From an uncultured Eubacteriales bacterium (GTDB lineage Bacteria > Bacillota > Clostridia > Christensenellales > Borkfalkiaceae): a stretch of DNA of 12,426 bases. The position numbers and the translations under genes were made by a program. Numbering within the stretch: position 1 is the first letter of the stretch; each line of letters opens with the position of its first letter. The stretch lies in assembly GCA_900545325.1 (NCBI GenBank), contig UQZE01000055.1, forward strand, positions 1-12,426. Reading direction: 5' to 3'. Under the pieces are notes generated by a model, which saw nothing but the letters and a program-made list of their open reading frames with translations, made no database searches and was not told the origin of the DNA. Shown piece by piece: positions 1 through 6,383 of this stretch.

Positions 1-14
1 TGCTCTTCCGATCT
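1..14. other. Illumina adapter remnant (left end)
   Basis: The first 14 bases, TGCTCTTCCGATCT, are the 3' end of the standard Illumina read-2 adapter and are the exact reverse complement of bases 12411-12424 at the other end. They are library sequence, not genome. Coding sequence of the first gene should be read from base 15 onwards. Confidence 0.95.
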
Positions 15-890
15 TACGAAAAGGTCAAGGGGAACAATCCTTATTCCAACCTGCGCGTGGCGGTGATGAACGCCTGGGGCAAAATCCGTTCCTGGCAGTG
101 TTATATGGTGGCGCACGAACTGTATTATCAGAAGGTGTATTCCTATCAGGGAATATTGGAAGCGCTCAGCGGCATGCCCGCGGACGTTTCCTTCATCAGT
201 TTCGAGGACGCGAAAAACGGAGCGCTCGAAAATTTCGACGTCGTCATCAACGCGGGCGACGCGGGCACGGCGTATTCCGGCGGCGAATGCTGGAAGGACG
301 AAGAGCTTGCGGCCGTCGTCCGCGAGTGGGTGTATAACGGCGGCGGCTTGATCGGCATAGGCGAGCCGAGCGCGTACGCCGCGAACGGCAGGTATTTCGT
401 CCTTGCGGACGTGCTGGGCGTGGATAAGGAAACGGGATTGTCCCTTTCTACGGACAAATACAATTTAAAACCCGTCGGCAAACACTTTATTTTGGAGGAC
501 GTGCGCGAAAAAATCGACTACGGCGAAAGCATGAAGAGCGTGTACGCCTATCCCGAAACGTCGGTGCTCGATATCGACCGCCAGGACGTTTTGATGAGCG
601 TGCACGACTACGGCAAGGGGAGGGCGTTTTACATGACCGGCCTGCCGTACAACGTGCAGAACGAGCGCATTTTGTACAGGGCGCTGCATTACGTTGCGCA
701 TAAGGAAAGCGAAATTTATAAATGGTTCTGCGAGGACACAGCGGTGATCTGCCAGTATTATCCGCAGATAAACGAATGTGCCGTCGTCAATAACTCCGAC
801 AGAGAGGTAAATACGAAATTTTACGACGGAAACGGCCGTGCGAGCGATATAACGCTCGCCGCGGGCGAACTGAAATGGCTGAAATTTTAA
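15..890 (+). CDS. GH112 beta-galactosyl-hexosamine/rhamnose phosphorylase, C-terminal part (5' truncated)
   Basis: This is the last 291 residues of a glycoside hydrolase family 112 phosphorylase, cut at the left edge of the fragment; full family members are roughly 700-750 residues. The family splits Gal-beta-1,3-GlcNAc or Gal-beta-1,3-GalNAc (lacto-/galacto-N-biose), or in some clostridia Gal-beta-1,4-rhamnose, with phosphate to give galactose 1-phosphate in the cytoplasm. Recognisable stretches are VAVMNAWGKIRSWQ, ALSGMPADVSFISF, DVVINAGDAGTAYSGG and GGGLIGIGEPSAY, which belong to the central glutamine-amidotransferase-like domain, followed by a short beta-rich C-terminal domain ending at LKWLKF. 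The catalytic TIM barrel with the general acid lies upstream and is not in the window, so substrate preference (lacto-N-biose, galacto-N-biose or galactosyl-rhamnose) cannot be decided. The reading frame is open from base 15. A GTG at 57 is internal and is not proposed as the start. A strong terminator follows the stop. Confidence 0.9.
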   Translation, partial: YEKVKGNNPYSNLRVAVMNAWGKIRSWQCYMVAHELYYQKVYSYQGILEALSGMPADVSFISFEDAKNGALENFDVVINAGDAGTAYSGGECWKDEELAAVVREWVYNGGGLIGIGEPSAYAANGRYFVLADVLGVDKETGLSLSTDKYNLKPVGKHFILEDVREKIDYGESMKSVYAYPETSVLDIDRQDVLMSVHDYGKGRAFYMTGLPYNVQNERILYRALHYVAHKESEIYKWFCEDTAVICQYYPQINECAVVNNSDREVNTKFYDGNGRASDITLAAGELKWLKF

Positions 891-893
891 TAA

Positions 894-925
894 AAAAAAG
901 CGGAACGGTTTCGTTCCGCTTTTTT
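894..925. terminator. Bidirectional intrinsic terminator
   Basis: A near-perfect hairpin with core GCGGAACG (900-907), loop GTTT and CGTTCCGC (912-919) is flanked by an A-run on the left and a T-run on the right (920-925). It sits 3 nt after the GH112 stop and about 50 nt past the stop of the convergent LysR gene. The flanking runs give a U-tract in both directions, so it can end both transcripts. Confidence 0.9.
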
Positions 926-974
926 CGTGCGCCCTTGCGGTTTGTGTCCTTGCGTCCGCCGCGGGGCGGGGCGC

Positions 975-1874
975 TTACGGCGCGATATGTTTTTTTGCGT
1001 AGTCGAGCGCGAACTGCCAGAACCGTTCCAGCGCCGCGGACATGACCTGCATTCTGTTTTTTACAATATACACCCTCGATTCTCTGAGGGGATTGACGAT
1101 CTGTTTGTAAGCGAGATTCTCTTTGTTTACGAATTTCCGTATGTTTTCGGGGCAGATGATCACGCCCACGTTGCGCTCCGCGAGTTCCAGAACGGAACTG
1201 ATGGAATTGTAAAAACAAAAGATGTTTCTGTCTGCGGAAATGAGGTTGAACCAGCCGTTGATCTCGTCCTGTATGGACTGTCGGGAGGGAACGATGAGCG
1301 GCACGTTTTCCAGCGCGGAAAGCTCTATGCCGTCGCCGCCGTCCTGCGCGAGCGGGTGGTGCGCGTTGCAGATAATGCCCCACGGTTCGCTGTGCAGGAA
1401 CACGCGGTCGTAGTTTTCCATTTTTACGGGTTCGCGCACGATGCCGATATCCACCAGATTTTTATCGAGTTTTTCCTGGATTTCGTCGCCGTCGCCCGTC
1501 CATGTGCGGAAACGGATATGCGGCGCGATCTTGTGGAACTGCTCTATGATCTCCGCGACGATGCTGATGCAGCAGGTGCCCGTCGCGCCTATGGAAATGA
1601 TGCCGTTTTCGGAATAACCCATGCGCTTCAGGTGCTGTTCGGTCTTTTCGAGAAGATATATGATCTCTTCCGCCTGCTGTTTGAGGTAATACCCCTCTTC
1701 GGTCAGCCTGATCTGCCGCTTGCCGCGGATGAAGAGGGTAACGCCGAGCTCCTGTTCGAGCAGTTTCATCTGTCTGCTGAGGGGCGGCTGGGCCAGGAAC
1801 AGTTTTTCGGCGGCGCGGGTTATGTTCTTTTCCTGCGCTACCGTGAGAAAGTATCTTAACGTTTTTATATCCAT
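975..1874 (-). CDS. LysR-family transcriptional regulator
   Basis: A 299-residue protein of standard LysR length and architecture. The N-terminal winged helix-turn-helix (about residues 1-60) has the family pattern: LRYFLTVAQEKNITRAAEKL, then PPLSRQMKLLEQELGVTLF and LTEEGYYL. A linker helix follows, then a periplasmic-binding-protein-like effector domain (about 90-295) starting at GIISIGATGTCCISI and containing VDIGIVREP and VGVIICPENIRKF. The effector is unknown. The start ATG (complement of 1872-1874) opens directly on the HTH; its ribosome binding site is weak. It is divergent from the ATP synthase operon, with only 108 bp between start codons and overlapping promoters, so the ATP synthase operon and its own gene are the nearest candidate targets. 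The convergent GH112 gene is a less direct candidate. Target assignment is inference. Confidence 0.95.
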   Translation of the reverse strand: MDIKTLRYFLTVAQEKNITRAAEKLFLAQPPLSRQMKLLEQELGVTLFIRGKRQIRLTEEGYYLKQQAEEIIYLLEKTEQHLKRMGYSENGIISIGATGTCCISIVAEIIEQFHKIAPHIRFRTWTGDGDEIQEKLDKNLVDIGIVREPVKMENYDRVFLHSEPWGIICNAHHPLAQDGGDGIELSALENVPLIVPSRQSIQDEINGWFNLISADRNIFCFYNSISSVLELAERNVGVIICPENIRKFVNKENLAYKQIVNPLRESRVYIVKNRMQVMSAALERFWQFALDYAKKHIAP

Positions 1875-1893
1875 GTTACCATACCATTTTTAT

Positions 1894-1914
1894 ATCGTAT
1901 ATCATACATTATAC
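1894..1914. repeat. Degenerate 7-bp tandem repeat / dyad, possible LysR operator
   Basis: Three consecutive heptads read ATCGTAT, ATCATAC and ATTATAC. Within them GTATA (1897-1901) and TATAC (1910-1914) form a dyad with 8 bp between the arms, resembling the short AT-rich dyads bound by LysR proteins. The block covers the predicted lysR start point and -10 box, a natural place for autorepression. AT-rich DNA makes chance repeats likely, so confidence is low. Confidence 0.3.
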
Positions 1915-1935
1915 ATATTTTGATATTGTTGTCAA
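1908..1935 (-). promoter_or_regulatory. Predicted sigma-70-type promoter of the LysR gene
   Basis: On the minus strand, TTGACA (complement of 1930-1935) is followed after 16 bp by TATAAT (complement of 1908-1913). Both hexamers match the consensus exactly. The predicted start is near 1901, giving a leader of about 27 nt. It overlaps the opposite-facing ATP synthase promoter. Confidence 0.7.
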
Positions 1936-1947
1936 GCGTGCTATAAT
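1920..1947 (+). promoter_or_regulatory. Predicted sigma-70-type promoter of the ATP synthase operon
   Basis: TTGATA (1920-1925), a 16-bp spacer and TATAAT (1942-1947) predict transcription starting near 1954. This start point excludes the upstream GTG at 1953 as the start of atpB and agrees with ATG 1983 preceded by GAGGT at 1971-1975. The -35 box of the lysR promoter lies within this promoter's spacer. Confidence 0.7.
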
Positions 1948-1982
1948 AATCGGTGGCAAATCAGCAAACAGAGGTAGCTACT

Positions 1983-2843
1983 ATGAAAAGCAAGTTAAGC
2001 AGCCGCGAGAGAAAAAAGAATATCGTCGTCGGCGCAGTATTTGCGTTTATCGTCGCGGCGCTGGTCGTCGGCATCGTTCTGACGGATTCGCTTTATATTA
2101 AAAGCGAAGATATTTCCGAATCGATGAAGGACGCCGTGCTGCACGAAAATAATCGGATTTCCCTGTTCGGGCTGTCGGTCAATCCCGCCCTTGTCTCGGC
2201 GTTTGCGGTAACGGGCGCCGTACTGCTCGCCGCCGCGGCGGTGCGCGTTTTCGCGATACCGCGTTTTAAGGCCGTGCCGGGAAAATTCCAGCTGGCGCTG
2301 GAAACGCTCGTCGGGTATTTCGACGGACAGGCAAAACGCAACAGCCCGCATCGGAACGCCTTTCTGGGCGCTTACATATTCGCCGCGGGCGTATACATAT
2401 TCACGAGCACGATATTCGAGCTTTTAGGCATTCAGGTCGTGGCGGAAAGCGGCGTGTCCGTATCCCTGCCCGCGCCCCTTTCGGATATCAACGCCGCCAT
2501 CGCGCTGGGCTGTCTTTCCTATCTCATCATCTTATCGGGCGGCATCGTCAGCAACGGCATGCGGGGCGTAGGGCGCACGCTCAAAGATTTTTCCCTGCCC
2601 ATATCCATGAGTTTCCGTCTGTTCGGCGCGCTCCTTTCGGGCCTGCTCGTAACCGAACTCGTGTATTACTATAAAGCGCTCAGTTTCGTTCTGCCCGTCA
2701 TTGTGGGTGTGCTGTTCACGCTGCTGCACGCGCTCATACAGACCTATGTTCTCGTCATGCTCACCGCGCTCTTTTACGGAGAGGTTTCGGAACCGCATGT
2801 AAAGAAAATAAAGACCAAAAAAATCAAGACCTCGGAGGTATAA
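1983..2843 (+). CDS. atpB: F-type ATP synthase subunit a
   Basis: A 286-residue membrane subunit of Fo that forms the two ion half-channels next to the c-ring. A first helix (about 13-33) is followed by hydrophobic segments at about 69-90, 125-148, 169-190, 205-230 and 237-272. The essential stator arginine is Arg212 in the stretch SFRLFG, equivalent to E. coli Arg210. The usual next residue is Asn (RLFGN), but here it is Ala216. The last helix keeps the glutamine in ALIQTYVLVML. The start was set at ATG 1983 because GAGGT stands 7 nt upstream and the predicted transcript begins only at about 1954; an in-frame GTG at 1953 has no ribosome binding site. It is the first gene of the operon. No atpI precedes it. 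Confidence 0.93.
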   Translation: MKSKLSSRERKKNIVVGAVFAFIVAALVVGIVLTDSLYIKSEDISESMKDAVLHENNRISLFGLSVNPALVSAFAVTGAVLLAAAAVRVFAIPRFKAVPGKFQLALETLVGYFDGQAKRNSPHRNAFLGAYIFAAGVYIFTSTIFELLGIQVVAESGVSVSLPAPLSDINAAIALGCLSYLIILSGGIVSNGMRGVGRTLKDFSLPISMSFRLFGALLSGLLVTELVYYYKALSFVLPVIVGVLFTLLHALIQTYVLVMLTALFYGEVSEPHVKKIKTKKIKTSEV

Positions 2844-2845
2844 AT

Positions 2846-3262
2846 ATGAAAAGCACAAAAGCCATGAAAAAGATTTCCCTTATAATGTTTGCGCTGATCG
2901 CGGCGGCGAGTATCGCGTTTGTCGTATCCTTCGCTTTAACGCCGCGCGTGCCCGCGGCGAGCGCGGAAAGCGTGCAGGCGGAAGCCGCGGCTGACGAGAG
3001 CGGCAGCGAGGCCGCAGCGGAAGAAAAACAGACGGACGAAAAGGGCGCGAAAGCCATCGCCGCGGCGATCGCCGTGGGACTCGCGGCGGCCGCGGGCGCG
3101 ATCGGCATGGGTATAGCCATCGCAAAATCCAACGAGAGCATAGCCCGCCAGCCCGAAGCGAAAAACGACATACGTTCAAGCATGATGCTAGGCCTCGTGT
3201 TTATAGAAACGGCGATAATTTACGCCCTGATCGTAGCGATATTGGTCATATTCGTTCTGTAA
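2846..3262 (+). CDS. atpE: F-type ATP synthase subunit c with long N-terminal leader
   Basis: A 138-residue proteolipid; the usual length is 70-90. The C-terminal part (about 68-138) is the standard two-helix hairpin: Gly/Ala-rich helix 1 (GAIGMGIAIAK), polar loop with Arg101-Gln102-Pro103, and helix 2 with the ion-binding carboxylate Glu121 in FIETAIIYAL. The N-terminal 67 residues are extra: a basic start, a hydrophobic stretch at 10-32 with a plausible signal-peptidase site after PAASA (about residue 40), then an acidic Ala/Glu-rich segment (41-67). The helix-1 position that is Gln32 in the Na+-type c subunit of Ilyobacter is Met88 here, and Thr122 follows the Glu. This leaves H+ coupling more likely but not certain. 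GGAGGT at 2834-2839, 6 nt before the ATG, is the strongest ribosome binding site of the operon and fits the many copies needed for the c-ring. Confidence 0.93.
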   Translation: MKSTKAMKKISLIMFALIAAASIAFVVSFALTPRVPAASAESVQAEAAADESGSEAAAEEKQTDEKGAKAIAAAIAVGLAAAAGAIGMGIAIAKSNESIARQPEAKNDIRSSMMLGLVFIETAIIYALIVAILVIFVL

Positions 3263-3275
3263 GGAGTAGGTTGTT

Positions 3276-3770
3276 ATGCCGTTGAATATCGATTGGCAAC
3301 AAATTCTGCTGCACCTGCTGAATTTCACCATTCTGGCGTTCGGCCTGTATTTTCTGCTGTACAGACCGGTCAGAGCATACATGAAAAAGCGGGAGGACGC
3401 CTATGCCGAACGCGAGGAAAAGACGAAAAAAGCGCTCGACGAGGCGGAGCGGAAGGAAAGCGAATATAAAGAAAAATTCGCCTCTGCCGAAGAAGAGGTG
3501 AACGGCGAAAAGAGCCGCATGCTCGCGGAGGTCGCCGCGCTGAGGGAGGAAAAACTCAAAAGCGCGCAGGCCGAGGCCGATAAAATCCTGAAAGACGCGC
3601 GCGAAAAGGCGCAGGAAGAACACGACAGGCTGATAGAAAGCGCCAACGAGGACATTGCGGACATCGTCGGCAGCATGACGGAAAAACTCGTGCTCAAAGC
3701 GAGTACGGACGAAGCGTACGAGCAGTTCCTGTCCGCGGCGGAAAGGGGTGAAGAGCATGAAAAAGATTAA
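3276..3770 (+). CDS. atpF: F-type ATP synthase subunit b
   Basis: A 164-residue peripheral-stalk subunit of normal length: one N-terminal membrane helix (about 9-29, in INIDW-like context followed by LLNFTILAFGLYFLLYRPV), then a long, charged, Ala/Glu/Lys-rich coiled coil to the end. It links subunit a in the membrane to the top of F1, where its C-terminus normally binds the C-terminal domain of delta. AGGAG shortly after the atpE stop gives its ribosome binding site. Its last 14 nt overlap the start of the next gene, which leaves no room for a separate atpH. Its C-terminus does not look like the delta N-terminal helical bundle, so this is not a b-delta fusion of the mycobacterial kind. Confidence 0.92.
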   Translation: MPLNIDWQQILLHLLNFTILAFGLYFLLYRPVRAYMKKREDAYAEREEKTKKALDEAERKESEYKEKFASAEEEVNGEKSRMLAEVAALREEKLKSAQAEADKILKDAREKAQEEHDRLIESANEDIADIVGSMTEKLVLKASTDEAYEQFLSAAERGEEHEKD

Positions 3771-5511
3771 AGCCGTTCTGTACGCCGAAGCGCGGCCGAA
3801 CGAAGAACAGTCGCGTCGGTTTACGGAATTTCTCGAAAAGAAATACGGCGCGGAAGTCGAGCTCGAATGGAAGGAAAGCGCGCTCTTTCCCGGCGGTTTC
3901 CGCCTGGAAGCGGGCGGGGACGTATACGACTGGAGCGTGAACGGCCGTTTCAACCAACTGAAGGACACCCTTGTGAAACTGCCGAAAAAGAGCGGCAGCA
4001 TCATTCCCTTGATCCGCGAGGCGGTGGAAAAATGGTCGCCCGAAGCGGCGGCGGAGGAGCTGGGAAAAGTGCTGACCGTCGGCGACGGTATCGCCACGGT
4101 GAGCGGGCTGGAACATGCCGCTTACGGCGAGATCGTCGTCTTTTCCTGCGGGGTAAAGGGCATGATTCAGGATCTGCGCCCCGATAGGTGCGGCGTGATC
4201 GTATTCGGGGACTGCAGGGAGATCGAGGCGGGTAGTACCGTAAAGCGTACCTGCAAGACCGCGGGCGTGCCCGTGGGCGAAGGCTTTTTGGGCAGAGTGG
4301 TGGACGCGCTCGGCAATCCGATAGACGGCGCGGGGGAGATCCGCGCCGAAGATTACCGCCCCATCGAACAGCCCGCGCCCGGCATTATCGACAGACAGCC
4401 CGTGAACAGACCGATGGAAACGGGGCTTCTGGTTATCGATTCCATGTTTCCCATAGGCCGCGGGCAGAGAGAACTCATCATCGGGGACAGGCAGACGGGC
4501 AAGACCGCCATCGCCCTCGATACCATTCTCAACCAGAAGGGCAACGGCGTGATCTGCGTTTACGTGGCCATAGGGCAGAAAGCGAGTTCTGTGGCGCAGT
4601 TCGCCGCCACGCTGAAAGAACGCGGTGCGGACGATTACACCGTGGTGCTTTCGGCGAGCGCGGGCGAGGCCGCTCCCATGCAGTATATCGCGCCCTATGC
4701 GGGATGCGCGCTCGCGGAATATTTTATGTACAAGGGCAGGGACGTGCTGATCGTCTACGACGATCTTTCAAAACACGCCGTGGCCTACCGCACGCTCAGT
4801 TTGCTTTTGGAACGTTCGCCCGGCCGCGAGGCTTACCCCGGCGACGTGTTCTATCTTCATTCGCGTCTGCTCGAACGTTCGGCGCACCTTTCCGACGCGC
4901 TGGGCGGGGGCAGTCTGACCGCGCTTCCCATCGTGGAAACGCAGGCCGGCGACGTTTCGGCGTATATCCCCACAAATATCATTTCCATCACGGACGGGCA
5001 GATCTTTCTGGAAAGCGAACTGTTCTTTCAGGGACAGCGCCCCGCCGTCAACGTGGGGCTTTCGGTGTCGCGCGTGGGCGGCGCCGCGCAGACCAAGGCG
5101 GTCAAGGCCGCTGCGGGCACCATCAGGCTCGATCTCGCGCAGTACAGGGAAATGGAAGTTTTCACGCAGTTCGCGAGCGATCTCGACGACATCACCAAAA
5201 AACAGCTTTCCTACGGACAGGGGCTGATGCGCCTGCTGCGCCAGCCGCAGTTCAGACCGTATACGCAGGCGGAGGAAGTATTGCTGCTAGTGTGCGCGAT
5301 GGGGCGGGTGATGCAGGACGTACCCCGCGGCGGTATATACGATTTTTCGCAGGATATGCTCCGCTATATCGCGGAAAAAGCGCCCGAAATCTACGCGGAA
5401 ATAGAGGACAAAAAAGTTCTCACGCCCGAACTCAGGGCGGAAATTTTGAAGCGGGCAAACGAGTTCCGCGCCCGCGCGGACGCGAAAAAGGCTGAAAAGG
5501 CAAATGGATAA
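3757..5511 (+). CDS. atpA: Fused ATP synthase delta (C-terminal domain) - alpha subunit
   Basis: A single 584-residue frame. Residues 1 to about 75 match the C-terminal domain of delta/OSCP: IKAVLYAEARPNEEQ, then a helix, the alternating EVELEW strand, and the diagnostic end LFPGGFRLEAGGDVYDWSV followed by RFNQLKDTL. From about 76 on it is a complete alpha subunit of normal length: N-terminal helix (IIPLIREAVEKW), beta-barrel (VGDGIATVSGL), Walker A GDRQTGKT at 243-250, and the SVSRVGG signature with the arginine finger at Arg439. Alpha carries non-catalytic nucleotide sites. The start was set at ATG 3757 with AGGGGTG 6 nt upstream; an in-frame GTG at 3748 lies inside that ribosome binding site. 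The N-terminal six-helix domain of delta is absent from the operon. No stop or frame break occurs at the joint, and the neighbouring genes overlap it, so this does not look like an assembly error. Confidence 0.93.
   Translation: MKKIKAVLYAEARPNEEQSRRFTEFLEKKYGAEVELEWKESALFPGGFRLEAGGDVYDWSVNGRFNQLKDTLVKLPKKSGSIIPLIREAVEKWSPEAAAEELGKVLTVGDGIATVSGLEHAAYGEIVVFSCGVKGMIQDLRPDRCGVIVFGDCREIEAGSTVKRTCKTAGVPVGEGFLGRVVDALGNPIDGAGEIRAEDYRPIEQPAPGIIDRQPVNRPMETGLLVIDSMFPIGRGQRELIIGDRQTGKTAIALDTILNQKGNGVICVYVAIGQKASSVAQFAATLKERGADDYTVVLSASAGEAAPMQYIAPYAGCALAEYFMYKGRDVLIVYDDLSKHAVAYRTLSLLLERSPGREAYPGDVFYLHSRLLERSAHLSDALGGGSLTALPIVETQAGDVSAYIPTNIISITDGQIFLESELFFQGQRPAVNVGLSVSRVGGAAQTKAVKAAAGTIRLDLAQYREMEVFTQFASDLDDITKKQLSYGQGLMRLLRQPQFRPYTQAEEVLLLVCAMGRVMQDVPRGGIYDFSQDMLRYIAEKAPEIYAEIEDKKVLTPELRAEILKRANEFRARADAKKAEKANG
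3961..3975 (+). promoter_or_regulatory. Possible internal translation start at the delta-alpha joint
   Basis: AAGGA (3961-3965) stands 7 nt before an in-frame GTG (3973-3975, codon 73 of the fusion). Starting there would produce a 512-residue protein, the normal length of a stand-alone alpha. The Shine-Dalgarno-like bases also encode Lys-Asp of the delta domain, so the match may be chance. Confidence 0.3.
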
Positions 5512-6382
5512 CATCAAGGATATCAAAAACAGAATAGAGAGCATCCGCGATACGAAAAAGATAACCAACGCCATGTATCTCATCGCCTCGACGAAAATGC
5601 GGAAGGCGAAGAGCGATCTTGATAAAACGCGCCCTTATTTTTCGGCGGTGCAGGCGGAGATAAAGCGGCTGTTCCGCATCGCGGGCGACGTGGAAAGCAA
5701 GTATTTTTATCCCGTGAACGCTTCGGAAAAACTCAACGGCACCTACGGAATTCTGGTCATCACCGCCGATAAGGGACTGGCGGGGGCGTACAATCAGAAC
5801 GTTTTGAAACTGGCGCAGAAAATGATATCCGAACACGAGGACAGCAAGCTTTTCGTGGTGGGGGAATACGGGCGGCAGTATTTCATGCAGCACCGCATCC
5901 CGATAGAGCGCAGCTTTCTCTACACCGCGCAGAATCCCACCCTCCAGCGGGCGCGCGAGATCTGCACCCTGCTTTTGTCGCTCTTCGACGAGAGAAAACT
6001 CGATAAAATATTCGTCGTGTACACCGATTTCAAAAACGGGCAGAAGGAGGAGGTGCAGTCTGCGCGGCTGCTGCCTTTCCACAGGAGCCAGTTCATGTCG
6101 CAGGATGAGGTGTCCACAAAGTTCGAATACGAGCCGACCGTAGTGGACGTGCTCGACCACATTATCCCCAGCTATGTGGCGGGATTTGTGTACAGCGCGC
6201 TCGTGGACAGCTATTGTTGCGAACAGAACGCGAGAATGACGGCCATGAGTTCGGCAAACGAAAACGCGGAAGAAATCCTCGCGGAGCTTTCGCTCGAATT
6301 CAACCGCGTCCGACAGGCGGCCATCACGCAGGAGATCACGGAGGTTTCGTCGGGCGCGAAATCCTTAAGGAACAGAAATTGA
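5504..6382 (+). CDS. atpG: F-type ATP synthase subunit gamma
   Basis: A 292-residue central-shaft subunit of normal length. The N-terminal helix has the family pattern IKNRIESIRDTKKITNAMYL followed by STKMRKA. The C-terminal helix ends AAITQEITEVSSGAKSL. These two helices form the coiled coil that rotates inside the alpha-beta hexamer. The middle part starts with the typical strand GILVITADKGLAGAYN. The ATG lies inside the end of the delta-alpha gene (8-nt overlap ATGGATAA), so translation is probably coupled to it. Nothing in the sequence departs from the family. Confidence 0.96.
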   Translation: MDNIKDIKNRIESIRDTKKITNAMYLIASTKMRKAKSDLDKTRPYFSAVQAEIKRLFRIAGDVESKYFYPVNASEKLNGTYGILVITADKGLAGAYNQNVLKLAQKMISEHEDSKLFVVGEYGRQYFMQHRIPIERSFLYTAQNPTLQRAREICTLLLSLFDERKLDKIFVVYTDFKNGQKEEVQSARLLPFHRSQFMSQDEVSTKFEYEPTVVDVLDHIIPSYVAGFVYSALVDSYCCEQNARMTAMSSANENAEEILAELSLEFNRVRQAAITQEITEVSSGAKSLRNRN

Positions 6383-6383
6383 T

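Noticed and set aside
927..1859. 310-residue open frame on the plus strand
   Set aside because: It is opposite the LysR gene, which has clear family motifs; the translation shows no recognisable domain and is rich in residues typical of reverse-strand shadows.
1929..1947. TTGTCA and TATAAT on the plus strand as a promoter pair
   Set aside because: Only 7 bp separate them; TTGATA at 1920 with a 16-bp spacer is acceptable.
1953..1982. GTG at 1953 as start of subunit a
   Set aside because: It lies at the predicted transcription start and has no ribosome binding site; ATG 1983 has GAGGT at the right distance.
3740..3790. Loss of atpH by assembly deletion
   Set aside because: atpF has normal length and stop, the next gene has its own ribosome binding site, and the delta C-terminal domain continues in frame into alpha; a random deletion would hardly leave this. 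Read mapping would still be the decisive test.
3246..4097. 283-residue minus-strand open frame
   Set aside because: It crosses atpF and the delta-alpha gene antisense, with no domain and no ribosome binding site; open only because of the GC-rich codon pattern.
5432..6160. 242-residue minus-strand open frame
   Set aside because: Antisense to atpG and the end of the delta-alpha gene, both certain; no recognisable domain.
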